Assembly: GCA_022497145.1 (NCBI GenBank)
Contig: MU385988.1
Location: 1-64,000, forward strand
Direction of reading: 5' to 3'
DNA length: 64,000 nucleotides
Origin: Rostrohypoxylon terebratum
Taxonomy: Eukaryota > Ascomycota > Sordariomycetes > Xylariales > Hypoxylaceae
A program made the translations under genes and the position numbers. Positions 34,799-45,440 of this stretch are shown one piece after another (positions within the stretch are counted from its first letter, which is position 1; each line of letters starts with the position of its first letter). Below the pieces are notes generated by a model that was given only the letters and a program-made list of their open reading frames with translations, was not told where the DNA came from and did no database searches.

Positions 34799-36027
34799 AC
34801 TGAGAGCAGGAGAGCGAACTCCGCTGAGACAGCGGAATGTCGGATACTGTGTAAGAGGATTGTTGGAAGCACAGAGGCGCCGATCTCATTATATTGCGCA
34901 CGCAATGGCGTTGTTTACTTCCGCAGTTGGAAATAATATTGTGGAAAAAATGCTATAAAATTATAGCGATAGAGTAATGTAAGAAACAGTGACCAAAAAG
35001 GGACAACTTTTCCAAATGGCTTTTTTTTGTTTTTGGGAACAGGATTAGAATAAATAAATAAAAGAAATAGAAATTTCCCAGGAATTCAAAAAAGATTATC
35101 AGCTCATGTACATGGCATTGTACTTTCTTTAATTCCTTCAGGTACGACCGTGGCTGCAACTATACGCTGACCTATGTCATCATTGTTGACAAGGGTATGG
35201 TAGGGTTTTGACGGCGGACTGCAGTAAAAGGTGGGGAAATCAGCCGCTATCCACCCCTCTGCGACATTGGCCCCAGCAGCCCCAGCAGCCCCAAAAGACG
35301 CTAACCAGGCTAACCCGCCTACAGTGGGGGTTACACCGCTGTTCGCGTGATGTAGGCCTGGGCTGGTGGTGCACTTGCCTGTACACTAACAGTAACAGCA
35401 ACTGTAGCGACTGGTCAATTGACTCGACAGAAGCGACAGGCTCGATCGACAATCTTGTCAGGCGGTTTGGATGCGACACACCTACCGGTTTTTTTAACTT
35501 TTGGGGTCAGCAAAGTTGCAGCTGTGTAACGGGTTGATAAGGTTCTGGATGTTCTTCGAATTGATCGATTGCGACCGAGACGCTAAATTAGGTAAAAGTC
35601 AACTAATCCATAGGTAATACATTCTAATACATTTTACTCGATGTAAGACACAAGACATTCAGGCGCACACCGACGATCGTAAAGGATTCGATACGCTGCA
35701 GATGAACAGATGAATGAAGGAATAGCAAATGTAAATGTAATGCTCTTCACAATACTGCGAATCCTACTATGAGGTATATCCCTCGCGTCATCCACTAGGG
35801 TTGAAGCCAATACGCCAATTCGCCCGCCAAGACACCGATATACGTATTCGTAGCCTCCGGGCGAAAATCAAGGGTTCCGCTCCACCAGGTTGTCCTCTCT
35901 AAGCCCTTAGGGTTCTCCTAGCCGACCAGCCTGCCAGGCCATAGCGGGCTGGCTGGCTGGGTAGGATGCACGATGTCGTAATCGTGCCTCGAAAGCTAAC
36001 GAGACCTGCCTTTTCTGCAATCCTTGG
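34799..36027. other. Gene-free stretch
   Basis: Upstream region of the permease (minus) and DNA beside the transposase remnant. A CCCCAGCAG repeat lies at about 35272-35292, and a GGCTGGCT stretch at 35945-35960. No supported gene. Confidence 0.4.
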
Positions 36028-36369
36028 TTAGCTGATGTTGCGAGGAATATTCAGTTCCCGGAGCAGGTGTTGCAACGATCGTAGCTTGATCTTGTTATTG
36101 ATGGCTTCGAGAAGCTCTTTATTTTTAATATTAGGGTTTTGACGGATCATATTTGCGACAAGGTCCCGATCCTCTTGGGTGAGTTTTCGTCTGGCCCCAG
36201 GTCGCGGGCACGACACGTTGTTTTGTCGACGAGACTCGGCTTGGAGAGTTGTTTTGATTGTAGACAGAGGAATCTCGGGGTATAGCTTATGAATTCGAGA
36301 AGGGCCAAGTTGCCTTAATCTGCAAATACTCGACCTCAATTGAGGAGACAACTCTTTTCTACGCGTCAT
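36028..36369 (-). pseudogene. Truncated Tc1/mariner-type transposase (HTH part only)
   Basis: A 113-codon frame from ATG 36369. It begins MTRRKELSPQLRSSICRLRQ, as fungal Tc1-like transposases do, with a helix-turn-helix (IHKLYPEIPLSTIKTTL), then RPGARRKLTQEDRDLVANMI and a second helix-turn-helix ending LLRELNIPRN. Full transposases run about 340 residues, with DDE catalytic residues in the last two thirds; here the frame stops and the sequence beyond shows no catalytic domain. So this is a 5' fragment. Because the DNA-binding half is intact in frame, it could also be a repressor-like remnant, but a decayed copy is simpler. The MITE lies 1.6 kb to the right. Confidence 0.7.
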
Positions 36370-38015
36370 GGCTGTGAAGAATCCATAAACGTGTTACGGG
36401 CGTTGCATTTCGAGTTGGAAAAATAGAGTATGGTTTGTGTTCATCAGAAGCAAGCAAGGTGACTAGGCAGCTAGGTAATTATAATTATTTACGTTAACAA
36501 TTTAGGTATAGCGTAGGGATTCGAAGCCTTTTTATCTACTAGTACTAGAAGAATCTAGCATTTAATTGGCCAATGCTTTCAATTGTATCTTTTAGTATTA
36601 CAATCTGTATGCAAAGGTACATCCATGTAGTCACACGGACGAGAACTTGAAAGAAACAATGATCAGCCACCTGTAGAGAATCATGGTCTTCGTTATTGCA
36701 TGCTGTATCACCACATGCCAGACAAAACAGGAGAATAATTTCTAGTAGCAATAGGCTATGATAAATTGATAATAATTCTCAGTTCCCATTGTCAGGTGGT
36801 TGATGAGATGTTAGCTGGAAATTGCAAAGTCTTGCCCAGAGATCGTCAGGGCTATGCCTCAGGCAGAATGCTCGACTTTCCTAAGCAAGAAACAACACAA
36901 AAAAAGTGGCACGTGGGCATTTTCCGGGTCTTTCGCCTTGCAGATCTCAACTAGACTTGGATCTTACTCGAGTATCCTTGAAATACCGATTCTTGAAAAG
37001 GTCTCGGTCTTAATTAATGCGAAAATTTTTATCCTTTTTCGCCATCGAAGCTAAGAACGCCTTCTCACAACCATGAAGGCCGGTTCTTAATTTCCCTGCT
37101 ATTGGTGTCAAAAAAATGGAGGAAGTAAGGCAGAATGATATCCCACACAACCCTCACCGAAACTTTCAAGGCTTCCCTCAATCATCCACCGTTATATCTA
37201 TCAGCCCATATATTCATATCCATCCCTTTCGGCGCGGTATGGGACTTTGTAGTTGTTAGGCGGAGACGGTACGGGGCGGTTGAGACGGCAATTTCTTCGG
37301 TGGCCCTCACCCGTTCTGTCCAGTCGGGGAGAAGATGGCGACGATTACGGGGACGCATGCAAAATCATGCCAACCAAGCGTTGTAACCTTGCTAGCGTGG
37401 AAAAGTTCTAGGGCTGAGAGGCGCTAAAGGCTTGGAGTCTTGTTGTACGGTGGGGAACCATTTACGCAGCACTGGTTATGTAGGAATTGGGGAAATTAGG
37501 TACTTGATGGTAGTGACGCGGCGCAGATATATTATGAATCTACCCAACAATTCGATTTGAACTTATCGATTGACGAAAGCATATCTAGTAGCTTAGCAGC
37601 AAGAAGGAAGTTTAATCCTGTAAGGCCCCTCGTCTTTTTCAAGAGCTAATAGGGTATACTACGTACCTTAATAGTGTAAAACCAAGATTCACTCAGATAC
37701 GATTAAGTTCTTACCCTAAATTTGCAGGGGCAAGATGGATCCACTGGGGACCTCGGCCGAGTCCACCCGCCACCATTGACTCGTTGCACTACACGCTGTA
37801 TTATTGACTCACTGCACACGGAATTAGCACAGGATCGTCCCTATTGTAAGTACTAGGTTACTATTTTTGAAATATCCATAGAACTTTAGCACTCTGGTTA
37901 ATATACTAAACTCAAGCTGTGCAAAGGCAACATCATCGGCTAGCCGCTAAAGCCGTGATACATTGGGTACGTCGTTACGAAGCCGACGCAGGAACGACTA
38001 CTTCCACTAGACAGA
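36370..38015. other. Gene-free stretch
   Basis: AT-rich spacer between the transposase remnant and the MITE. No gene or clear repeat seen. Confidence 0.4.
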
Positions 38016-38155
38016 CAGAACGGCCTCAGAAAAAGTGCCCCTCGTATTAACAGCACTGTATTTTACTGTGCCTACTTAGAAGGACAATTGGTGGGATGGG
38101 TACAGTGTATCACAGTATTATTAATACAAGGGGCACTTTTTCCGAGGCCGTTCTG
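38016..38155. mobile_element. MITE with 35-bp terminal inverted repeats and 5-bp target duplication
   Basis: Left terminal repeat 38016-38050 begins CAGAACGGCCTC; right repeat 38121-38155 is its reverse complement at 33 of 35 positions, both differences being transitions. The element is 140 bp, too short to code, and is flanked on each side by ACAGA (38011-38015 and 38156-38160), a probable target-site duplication. The inner 70 bases include a small CAGCACTGTA/ACTGTGC hairpin. A 5-bp duplication is not the TA of Tc1/mariner elements, so the helper family is unclear. Confidence 0.85.
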
Positions 38156-38956
38156 ACAGAGTATGGAAATATCCATGGAAACCACGCTCCACAGCCCGCT
38201 TACCAACGGCGCAGCTACGGCGCTATTAGCAATTGGTTCGTATTACGTCAATCGCCGTTGAGAACTCCTACTAGGTACCTAGGACCTAGGTTAGGTATAT
38301 TATTATCCTGCGATTCTTTTTCTGAAGTTAAAGGGTTCTTCTGGGCAACTTCAGTTCGAATCCGAAGCTGAACGAGGTGTTTCCTCACTAAGATCCTTCC
38401 GTTAAGTTAGGGAACACTTCCAAGTTTGACCGAATGAGGTCATGGCCTTCTTCGATTTCTAGGAGAGCTGTATCGTATCAAGATAAACAACTTTGGAAGT
38501 GGTTGAAATATACTAACCTTGGCGAGGTAAGAAATGGTAGAATCAAATGAAGAAATCGCGACCGAAATTACCAAGAAGGAACGAGACGGGACTCGTGGTT
38601 GAGAGTTCCAAGGTTGAGAACCCGGGCGGCACTCGGTGCTCGGCGCTGCAGGAGCTACAGTAGGCTCCGCTTACTGAGCGCTCGTAGGTGGTGCTCCAGG
38701 GCTGTAAGTGGTGGTCCTCGCAGTGATCCCCTCCGGGCGGATGTGGGCACCAATTAATAGGCACTGGCCCCTCTAACTTGCTCACATTGTGCTCCGTATC
38801 ACCTCCGGTAGGATCCAAAGTTCTTTCAAGGTCATAATGGATATGCATACTGTTCATCTTAAAGCCAACTATTCTCATAATTTCACAATACAATAGAGTT
38901 TCTCAAAATTCATGTAACATTTAGGACCTAGGTTACCTGAATCGAATCCTCTCACG
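38156..38956. other. Gene-free stretch with CCTAGG arrays
   Basis: Contains a CCTAGG/GGTACC array at 38271-38297, a single ACCTAGG unit near 38925, and a GC-rich patch at about 38600-38790 that differs from its AT-rich surroundings. No gene seen in the patch. Confidence 0.4.
38271..38297. repeat. CCTAGG/GGTACC array
   Basis: CTAGGTACCTAGGACCTAGG followed by TTAGGTA, the same family as the other arrays, about 115 bases right of the MITE. Confidence 0.8.
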
Positions 38957-40650
38957 ATGCTGTCAACGCGGGGAGGGAAGTGGGCGAAGATGCGCTATGC
39001 GCACGGGGACCAGAACGCCTATCACCCCACGAGAAATCCGAAAGGGATCGTGAGCTTCGGAAATGCGGAGAACGTATGTCTAGGTCACCAAACCTTAGCA
39101 TGTCATTGAAGGTTTTCAAACACACTCCCTAACATCACATCACATTTAGTGGCTTGTACAAGAAGACTTGACCACCTTCATCAACGAACGCGTGAGGCAC
39201 ATCTTGATCTAATCCGCCGCTATCGAATACTGACCCTAGACATCGATGTGCAGAGTCACTTTGACAAGCAACTATGTGCGTACGGTGAGGGGTACACAGG
39301 TACGGTGCGTCTTCGTACCGCAATGGCCAAGCATATGAACACCTATTTCAACCCCGTGCAGAAGTTCGACCCCGAGGAGATCACATTTGCTGCTGGAGTG
39401 ACCGAGCTGAACGAGGTCTGCGCAATGCTTACTTGCGATCCCGGCGATAAAGAATCCATCTTACTTGGGATGCCCATATACGGGGCCTTTGCGAGAGATC
39501 TCACTATCAGAACTGGGTAGGTAGTGTCTCTCCATGGCCATCCTGCTCTCAAGTCTGACACAAATTCTGCCGAAGCGTCAAGTTGGAGTACGTAGAAGTT
39601 GGGGATACAGACCAATTCTCTCCAGAATGTGTTGCCCTTTACGAAGCTGGTTACGAGGCCGCGAAAGCACGAGGCGTCGACATCAAGGCGTTGATAATAT
39701 GTAATCCGCATAACCCCTTAGGTAGGACGCCGACTACCCAGTTTACAAGGTACCAAAGAACTAAGGTCAGGAAACAGGACAGTCGTATCGCCGCGAGACT
39801 CTTGTTGGGCTCATGCGTTTCTGCGCATCCAAGGGAATTCACCTCATCAGCGATGAAATATACGCTCTCTCGGTTTACGACCGGGACGATCGCCCTTCCG
39901 AAAAGTTCACTTCGGTGCGGTCTATTGACTATACCGGCATCATCGATCCCAAATTAGTCCATATCCTTTATGGCATGTCGAAGGACTTTGCCTCAGGCGG
40001 AATGCGTCTAGGCTGTGTTATATCCCAGAACGACGAATTTACTAGGGCAACGCGTGCCGTGTGGTGAGTTTCTGTTAGGTGTGCTTAGTTCGTATTCCTG
40101 ACCATTGCTCACATCAACCAAGTCGGTTCTCTTCTCCCTCTCAATACGCTATGGATATAGCATCCAAGATCCTCGAGGACCAGGAATATGTTGACAAGTT
40201 ACTCAAAAAATCAAGTCTTCTCTTGGCCAAAGCTCGCCTATCAGCCGAAGATCTCCTTAACAAAGTAGGTATTGGGTTTCACGAAAAGGGGTAGGTTCAT
40301 CGGAATTAGAAGAGGCTACCTATTCATCTAACATCCATTTAGAAATGCTGGATTTTTCATATGGCTTGACTTAGCCCCATTCCTGCCCCTGGAGGAAACT
40401 GATGGAGATGGATGGGCAGCTGAGAGGCTTTTATCGCAACGGTTCACTCAAGCAGGAGTCATAATGGCGACAGGGGAGGCATACCATGCCCCGGCTCCCG
40501 GTAGATTCCGACTCGTATTCTGTCTTGAGGAATACGCTGTTAGGGAAGGTGTTAGAAGGTCAGTCACACACATCCCTTCCCATAGAAAATGCAGCTTGAA
40601 ATTGAATCTAATATGAGATATACAGAATATCGCAAGTATTAGGAAAATAA
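38957..40650 (+). CDS. ACC-synthase-like class I/II aminotransferase (PLP)
   Basis: Eight exons: 38957-39073, 39150-39191, 39254-39516, 39576-39721, 39778-40063, 40123-40290, 40343-40558, 40626-40650, giving 420 residues with all phases consistent. The sequence follows the 1-aminocyclopropane-1-carboxylate synthase branch of fold-type I aminotransferases: IVSFGNAEN, LCAYGEGYTGTVRLRTAMAKH, FAAGVTELNE, IICNPHNPLG, SDEIYALSV (Asp215, binds the PLP nitrogen) and HILYGMSKDFASGGMRLG with the Schiff-base Lys258. Fungal relatives are rarely tested, and some are plain aminotransferases or desulphurases, so ethylene-precursor synthesis is only a possibility. Cytosolic. The DNA-binding-less regulator 1.7 kb away might be related, but there is no evidence. 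The third exon acceptor (GTGCAG, ending 39253) is the least certain junction. Confidence 0.8.
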
Positions 40651-40711
40651 GTAATCTTCAACACCATATACTTACCTTATTCTATGATATCATTCAAGAT
40701 GTATATCCCCG

Positions 40712-41362
40712 TTAGATGATATCGACCGTCTTAACTTGGGCCTTCTCTAACGCCGAGACGAACGCAATTCTCCAGTTGATCAAACGTAGTCGTATGGGGA
40801 TCTAACTGGAGAAAGCCAATACGCTCATACAATATTCCACGTTGAGTTGTAACGGCTCTAAGGACTAAAGATATGGACACCTTCTCTTCTATATATCGGA
40901 CCATGCGTAGGTAGGCAGTAGGTATATTACGAAACCGATGGATCCGCATTCGCACTGAGCGTCATACAGACATTCTAAGAACAGCTCGTGGTAGCCGAGA
41001 TGGAACATTCGAGGAGGAAGGATGCGTTCTTGGAAGATCCAAGCCCGAGTCAATGGGGGAAATTGAGATGTACTGCTATCCTGGGATAGGATATGGAACA
41101 TTTTCTCTCGGAAGATAAGGCAGTAGTCCTCTCCAGTTGGTGTAGTTCCGGAGACCTCAAAGTCCGGGGTCTTTGCGAACAAACCGCCGTCCCCACTACT
41201 CGACTTCGTAACCGCCAGAGTCAAGTAGGCGTTACGATAAATCGACGCCATTCTTGCAGATTCGTGTTCTTAATCTGTGCAATCGTCTTGGATAATGCAT
41301 AAGGAGTCCATCCAAATGTAATCTATTTCAAAGCGTCGAGTCATTACGATCGCGTCCTGCAT
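40712..41362 (-). pseudogene. HET-domain pseudogene (stop codon, frameshifts, internal deletion)
   Basis: Minus strand, reading from 41356: DAIVMTRRF, then YIWMDSLCIIQDD, the central HET motif, followed by an in-frame TAA (41272-41270) where the family has Trp, then MASIYRNAYLTLA and LTRAWIFQERILPPRMFH, all HET signatures. After CECG the frame breaks. The very C-terminal piece of the protein (LVLRAVTTQRGILYERIGFL) follows almost at once in another frame, then shifts once more into a tail ending VKTVDII and a stop at 40712. So about 200 residues are missing from the middle, and the 5' part before 41362 is unreadable. Trp to TAA by two G-to-A changes is what repeat-induced point mutation would do, but one site proves nothing. 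Confidence 0.8.
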
Positions 41363-42344
41363 TCAATCTGCAATTGTCGACTTCGTAGTTGTGATGATCT
41401 GACTGTGGCTAGGGGTGGGCTTATGATGTATGGAGGCGTGAGGCAAGAACATTATACGGCATAGGACCTATGAAAATGTGTGTGATTTGCCGCAGGTCTT
41501 TTCTTTTTCTCAGACCGGTACGCGGTTCATGACCCGGCTCACGGCTTGAGGACTCCAATCAGCCCGTACTTTCACTCGTCAATCCAAACGGTGGCGCCCT
41601 GTAAATTAAGTGGCTGGGATCGCAACCTCTGCATCGGCATCTGCATCGTATATGTAGGTACCTGCTCGGATAGGAGACTTGTACTTGGATATCAAGCGCT
41701 TGATCACTCATTGCTATGTGGTTACTTATACTAGGTAACAATAATTACCTATGAACCTTGCAAATTCTTAATTGCGTAAGGCAATACTCTGGACTGTATG
41801 ATATAAAGCCTACCTACCTATTAACTAGGTAGTTAGTTATTTTTAAAACCCGTTTTTATACTTGAAACATTATAGCACTTGTTCACTGATTATACAAGTC
41901 TTAAATAGGCGCCGACACAAAACTCAATTGAATTGATTACGTACCTCGGGAGTAAATGGGCTACATATAGATATCTACCCTGTATCATGGATGTAACTCA
42001 CAACATACGTAGATCTTACCGGCCTTGGCTACCCCTATCTCTCAAGCGGGTACCGGAGGTTGTACCAACAGATCTACCCCACGACGCCACATGTGGCAGT
42101 TTATTGTCAACACGCTCGTTAAAGATATGCCCATTGGCTAGAGAACCGTGATGCTTTTATGCGTGGCTTGCATTGCAGACATATAGGCGCCTACCTACCT
42201 AGGTAGTATTCCTACGTCCCAGGAGGCTTCTGCGGACCATCTCATTTATCAGGGACTCGTCCTCGGCCTTGTAACTCTATCACACATTCCGGCTCACTCA
42301 TTTTCAATATCCCACTCCAAATCTTTTCACACAGTTTCGCTCCA
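41363..42344. other. Gene-free stretch
   Basis: Probably includes unreadable 5' remains of the HET pseudogene. TACCTACC/AGGTAGTT repeats lie at about 41810-41840 and 42185-42205. No zinc-cluster exon for the next gene is visible here. Confidence 0.4.
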
Positions 42345-43565
42345 ATGTCTGATCCAATCAGTTCCGTCATGGCTAGCAAGGAGTGTGATAGGCATCGCGC
42401 AGTCTTGGGCCTCATTTTTCATTCTAACTCTAATCCAAGGACGGCACACTATATCGACAGTGTCCGGGAATACCTGCGAACCAGCCAGACCTGCATTGTG
42501 CCGCGCCGCTTTGCGAACGATCTCTTGCTGATGATGGAAAAGCTCGACGAAAGCCTTCGCCCTAAAGATCCGAGGATAGATGGTGATCTCTTGAGAATAT
42601 CTGCTAATCTCTCGAGGCTTGCAGAGAAGATAACGTGCAATACAGAATTGACAATACCATACCAAGGTGACAAAGGTCAAACCTACTTAGAGCTCTTTGT
42701 GGGGAAGAAGCTGCGTTGGGAAAGTGTAGGAATTTACTGCGCCCTCGTAGCATGCTCTCTGGTGCATGCTCAGCAATCCGTCGGGAATTTCGATATTCCT
42801 CGTATGATAGAGGCTTCGTCAATGTGTGTTGATATCTGTCGCAGGATTGGTCCTATCAATGAGATGGGTGTGCTGTCTATCTACCAGAATCTCATGGCCA
42901 CCTCGCAGCATTACGGAGACAAGGGCAAGTCCATACAATGATAACCGATGTTAATTTCCACTAACGTATTTAGATAAGCGAACTCGTAGCCAGCTCTCTG
43001 AGCTCGCGAATGCTATTGTTGAATCTGGACTCAACAAGGACGAGAAAGGAGTCGACGTTCCCCCACGGCTCATTGGTCTGCGCCGATGTCTCCTTGTGGC
43101 TTCCCTCACTATCGACGAGACGATCTGTGCAGCCGATAGTTGCCGAGAACTCATTAAACAATGCCATGTGGATAATCTTGAGGGGAATGGTGATCCTTGG
43201 GTTTGGCCAATATCTAGCGGATACGGCCCCCAGACTTGGGTTCAGCTGCGATTCGCCCTAGTTAATTTGCGCGTGATACTCAAAATAATCCTGGGTACAG
43301 CTGGGAATACTACGGCGACCGTAGCAGTGTAAACATCCCACCGATACCTGAGTAGGAAGTTCTCTAACAATCAGATAGTTCGGTTGTCGAGTGTTACTCT
43401 CTATGGTGGAACAAGCTTCCGAGATACCTGAGGTATCCCGAGCTTTTTGCCGGTAAGGATACAGCGGAGAACGCAAGGCAGATAAGGTTGTTGGTAGCAT
43501 CGGCATACCTTGAATTCCTCTGCATAAAGCTTGAAGCCCACCCCCCTAAAGGGGCAATTCCGTAA
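42345..43565 (+). CDS. Fungal-specific TF-domain protein lacking a DNA-binding domain
   Basis: Three exons, 42345-42924, 42974-43294, 43375-43565, giving 363 residues. Intron 1 has a GC donor (GGCAAGT) with a CTAAC branch and TAG acceptor; intron 2 is GT-AG and is needed to keep coding potential (it joins LKIIL to DSSVVECYSLWW). The protein resembles the middle homology region of Zn2Cys6 regulators: FVGKKLRWESVGIYCALVAC, then MIEASSMCVDICRRIG and a helical GDK..RTRSQLSELANAIVESGL stretch. No Cys-rich cluster precedes it: the protein starts at the first Met of the first exon, and the upstream kilobase has no CxxC pattern. Such proteins may act as partners or competitors of true regulators. Function unknown. 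Confidence 0.75.
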
Positions 43566-44257
43566 CACGGCCCGTACAGGGGCTTTAGTGGCGCAACCCC
43601 GCTATCCCCGCGAAGCGCCCCCTATCTCCCTCTATCTCCTGTAACCCCCCTACCTACCAGCATATCCAAGATCGTCAACTGTACCTAGAAAAGAGCACGG
43701 AAATTAGCCCGGCAATACAGTAAAAGCCTTCTACGGGAACCCAGTAGCTCTGCAGCTTATTCCCTCCTCGATACCACTCCTGGGATCCTTTGAGGGCCCA
43801 CCACGGAGGCCAGAGAGATATATCTTCCGATCTTGCAGCTCACCACATTAGGTGCCCAGCACCCAGTAGTAATGATCAAAGACGTAACTCTCGTACGTTA
43901 GAATTACCAATCCCCTAAGCCTACCTGTTGCGCCCCTTCCCCTGAGCACGTATCTAGTAGACCCCCGGCCTAAGACTCTAAGTATAGTCTCGTCGTAACA
44001 AGGATGAAGCATACCTATCACCATCGGTAAGTCGGGCTGAACCATCCTGTATGAACATTTGTGATCATCTATAAAACCAAACGCGCTCGCTCGCCTCGTC
44101 CGAACGAACAGCTTTCTATACACATTAAACCAGACACAATACATACATACAAGTTCGACAACATTCCCCACATACCCACAACCTTTCCAACTCGCAACGC
44201 CCCCTTCCTCTATCCTAGCCAAGCAAAATTACCTATATACACCCCCAATCATCAACC
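43566..44257. other. Gene-free stretch
   Basis: 3' flank of the TF-like gene and upstream region of the epimerase gene; a TCTATAAAACC lies near 44069-44079, 180 bases before the ATG. Confidence 0.4.
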
Positions 44258-45293
44258 ATGACAAACCCCCCGAAAAAAACCATCTTCATAACAGGCGCCC
44301 ACGGCTACATCGGCACCTCCCTAACCCGCCTCGCCCTCACCAGCCCCAGCCCGCAATACACCGTTCGCGGGCTCTCGCGCAACGCCCTCAGCGACGCCAA
44401 ACTAACCTCCCTGGGCGCGACTCCAGTCCGAGGAGACCTAACCAATCTATCCCTTCTCCGCGACGAAGCCGCCGCAGCCGACATCGTGATCCACCTCGCC
44501 GACCCCTTCGACCACGACCTGAGCCGCGGGTACGACCACGTGGTGCGAGCGCAGCGGGCCATCGCCGACGCCTTCGCCGACGGCATGGCCGGCACCGGGA
44601 AGCCGCTTGTCATGACGAGCGGCACGTTGATGGCGGCGCCGGACCCGACGGGCGGCGAGACCGACGAGACCGCGCCGTATCCCGAGTACCCTTTTATCTC
44701 GCGGCATCTGGTTGAGCAGTACGATTTATCGCTGGCGAGGAAGGGCATCCGGGTTTCGAGTATTCGGCTAGCTCCTTATGTGTATGGACACGGAGGTAGC
44801 GGAGTTAGGATGTTCAGTATGTACTTCGTGATTTGAATCTGCCGGGATGAAAACTAACGCGCCGCTAGTGCAAATTTCCATCGGTAAAGGCGAAGTGATC
44901 GTTGTCGACGGTGGCAAAGCCGTCACCTCGACCGTGCACGTCGACGATGCGGCGCGGCTGTACCTACTTGCGGCCGAGAAGGCTCCCGCCGGGTCCCTGT
45001 ATAACGCGACGAATGCGACTAACATTACGAACCTCGAACTCGCCGAAGCCATCAGTGAGGTGACGGGCGTTCCTGTCAAGCAGTATACGTTTGCGGAGGC
45101 GGCTGAGAAGATCGGTCCCTTCTTTGCTCGTTTCCTATGCTCTTCCTCCCGTGCGTCTAGCGCCAAGGCTAAGAAGGAACTTGGCTGGGAGATCAAGGAG
45201 AAGGTGGGCATCCTGGAAGACATTAAACACGGCTCCTACGTGGCTGTGGCGAAGGAAATGGAAGCCAACCCCACCCCTGCTGCTGCGCACTAG
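44258..45293 (+). CDS. NAD-dependent epimerase/dehydratase (extended SDR)
   Basis: Two exons, 44258-44816 and 44869-45293, 327 residues. The Rossmann motif is IFITGAHGYIGTSLTRLAL (GxxGxxG). ADIVIHLADPFD follows, then PLVMTSGTLMAA with the catalytic Ser/Thr region. The usual YxxxK looks altered: the segment EYPFISRHLVEQYDLSLARKGIRVSSIRLAPYVYG has Tyr and Lys spaced differently, so catalysis may differ from sugar epimerases. The C-terminal half has STVHVDDAARLYLLAAEKAP, typical of this atypical fungal/bacterial branch. Highly GC-rich first exon. It is convergent with the Zn2Cys6 regulator, whose 3' end lies about 150 bases away. Confidence 0.8.
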
Positions 45294-45440
45294 GAGATCA
45301 GAAGCTTGGAATGAGCGCAGGACCTTAAGAGAGCGTATTTTATAAGAACCGAGAATAATGTTTCGCGCCGCTAGTTCAGAGAAATGATGCTGGTGATCTA
45401 ACCCCGAAGCCGGTAGTGCCAGGTGTTGCTGCAATTAGTT

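Noticed and set aside
38543..38893. 116-codon minus-strand frame in the GC-rich patch
   Set aside because: Frame follows base composition; no domain and no promoter or intron signals.
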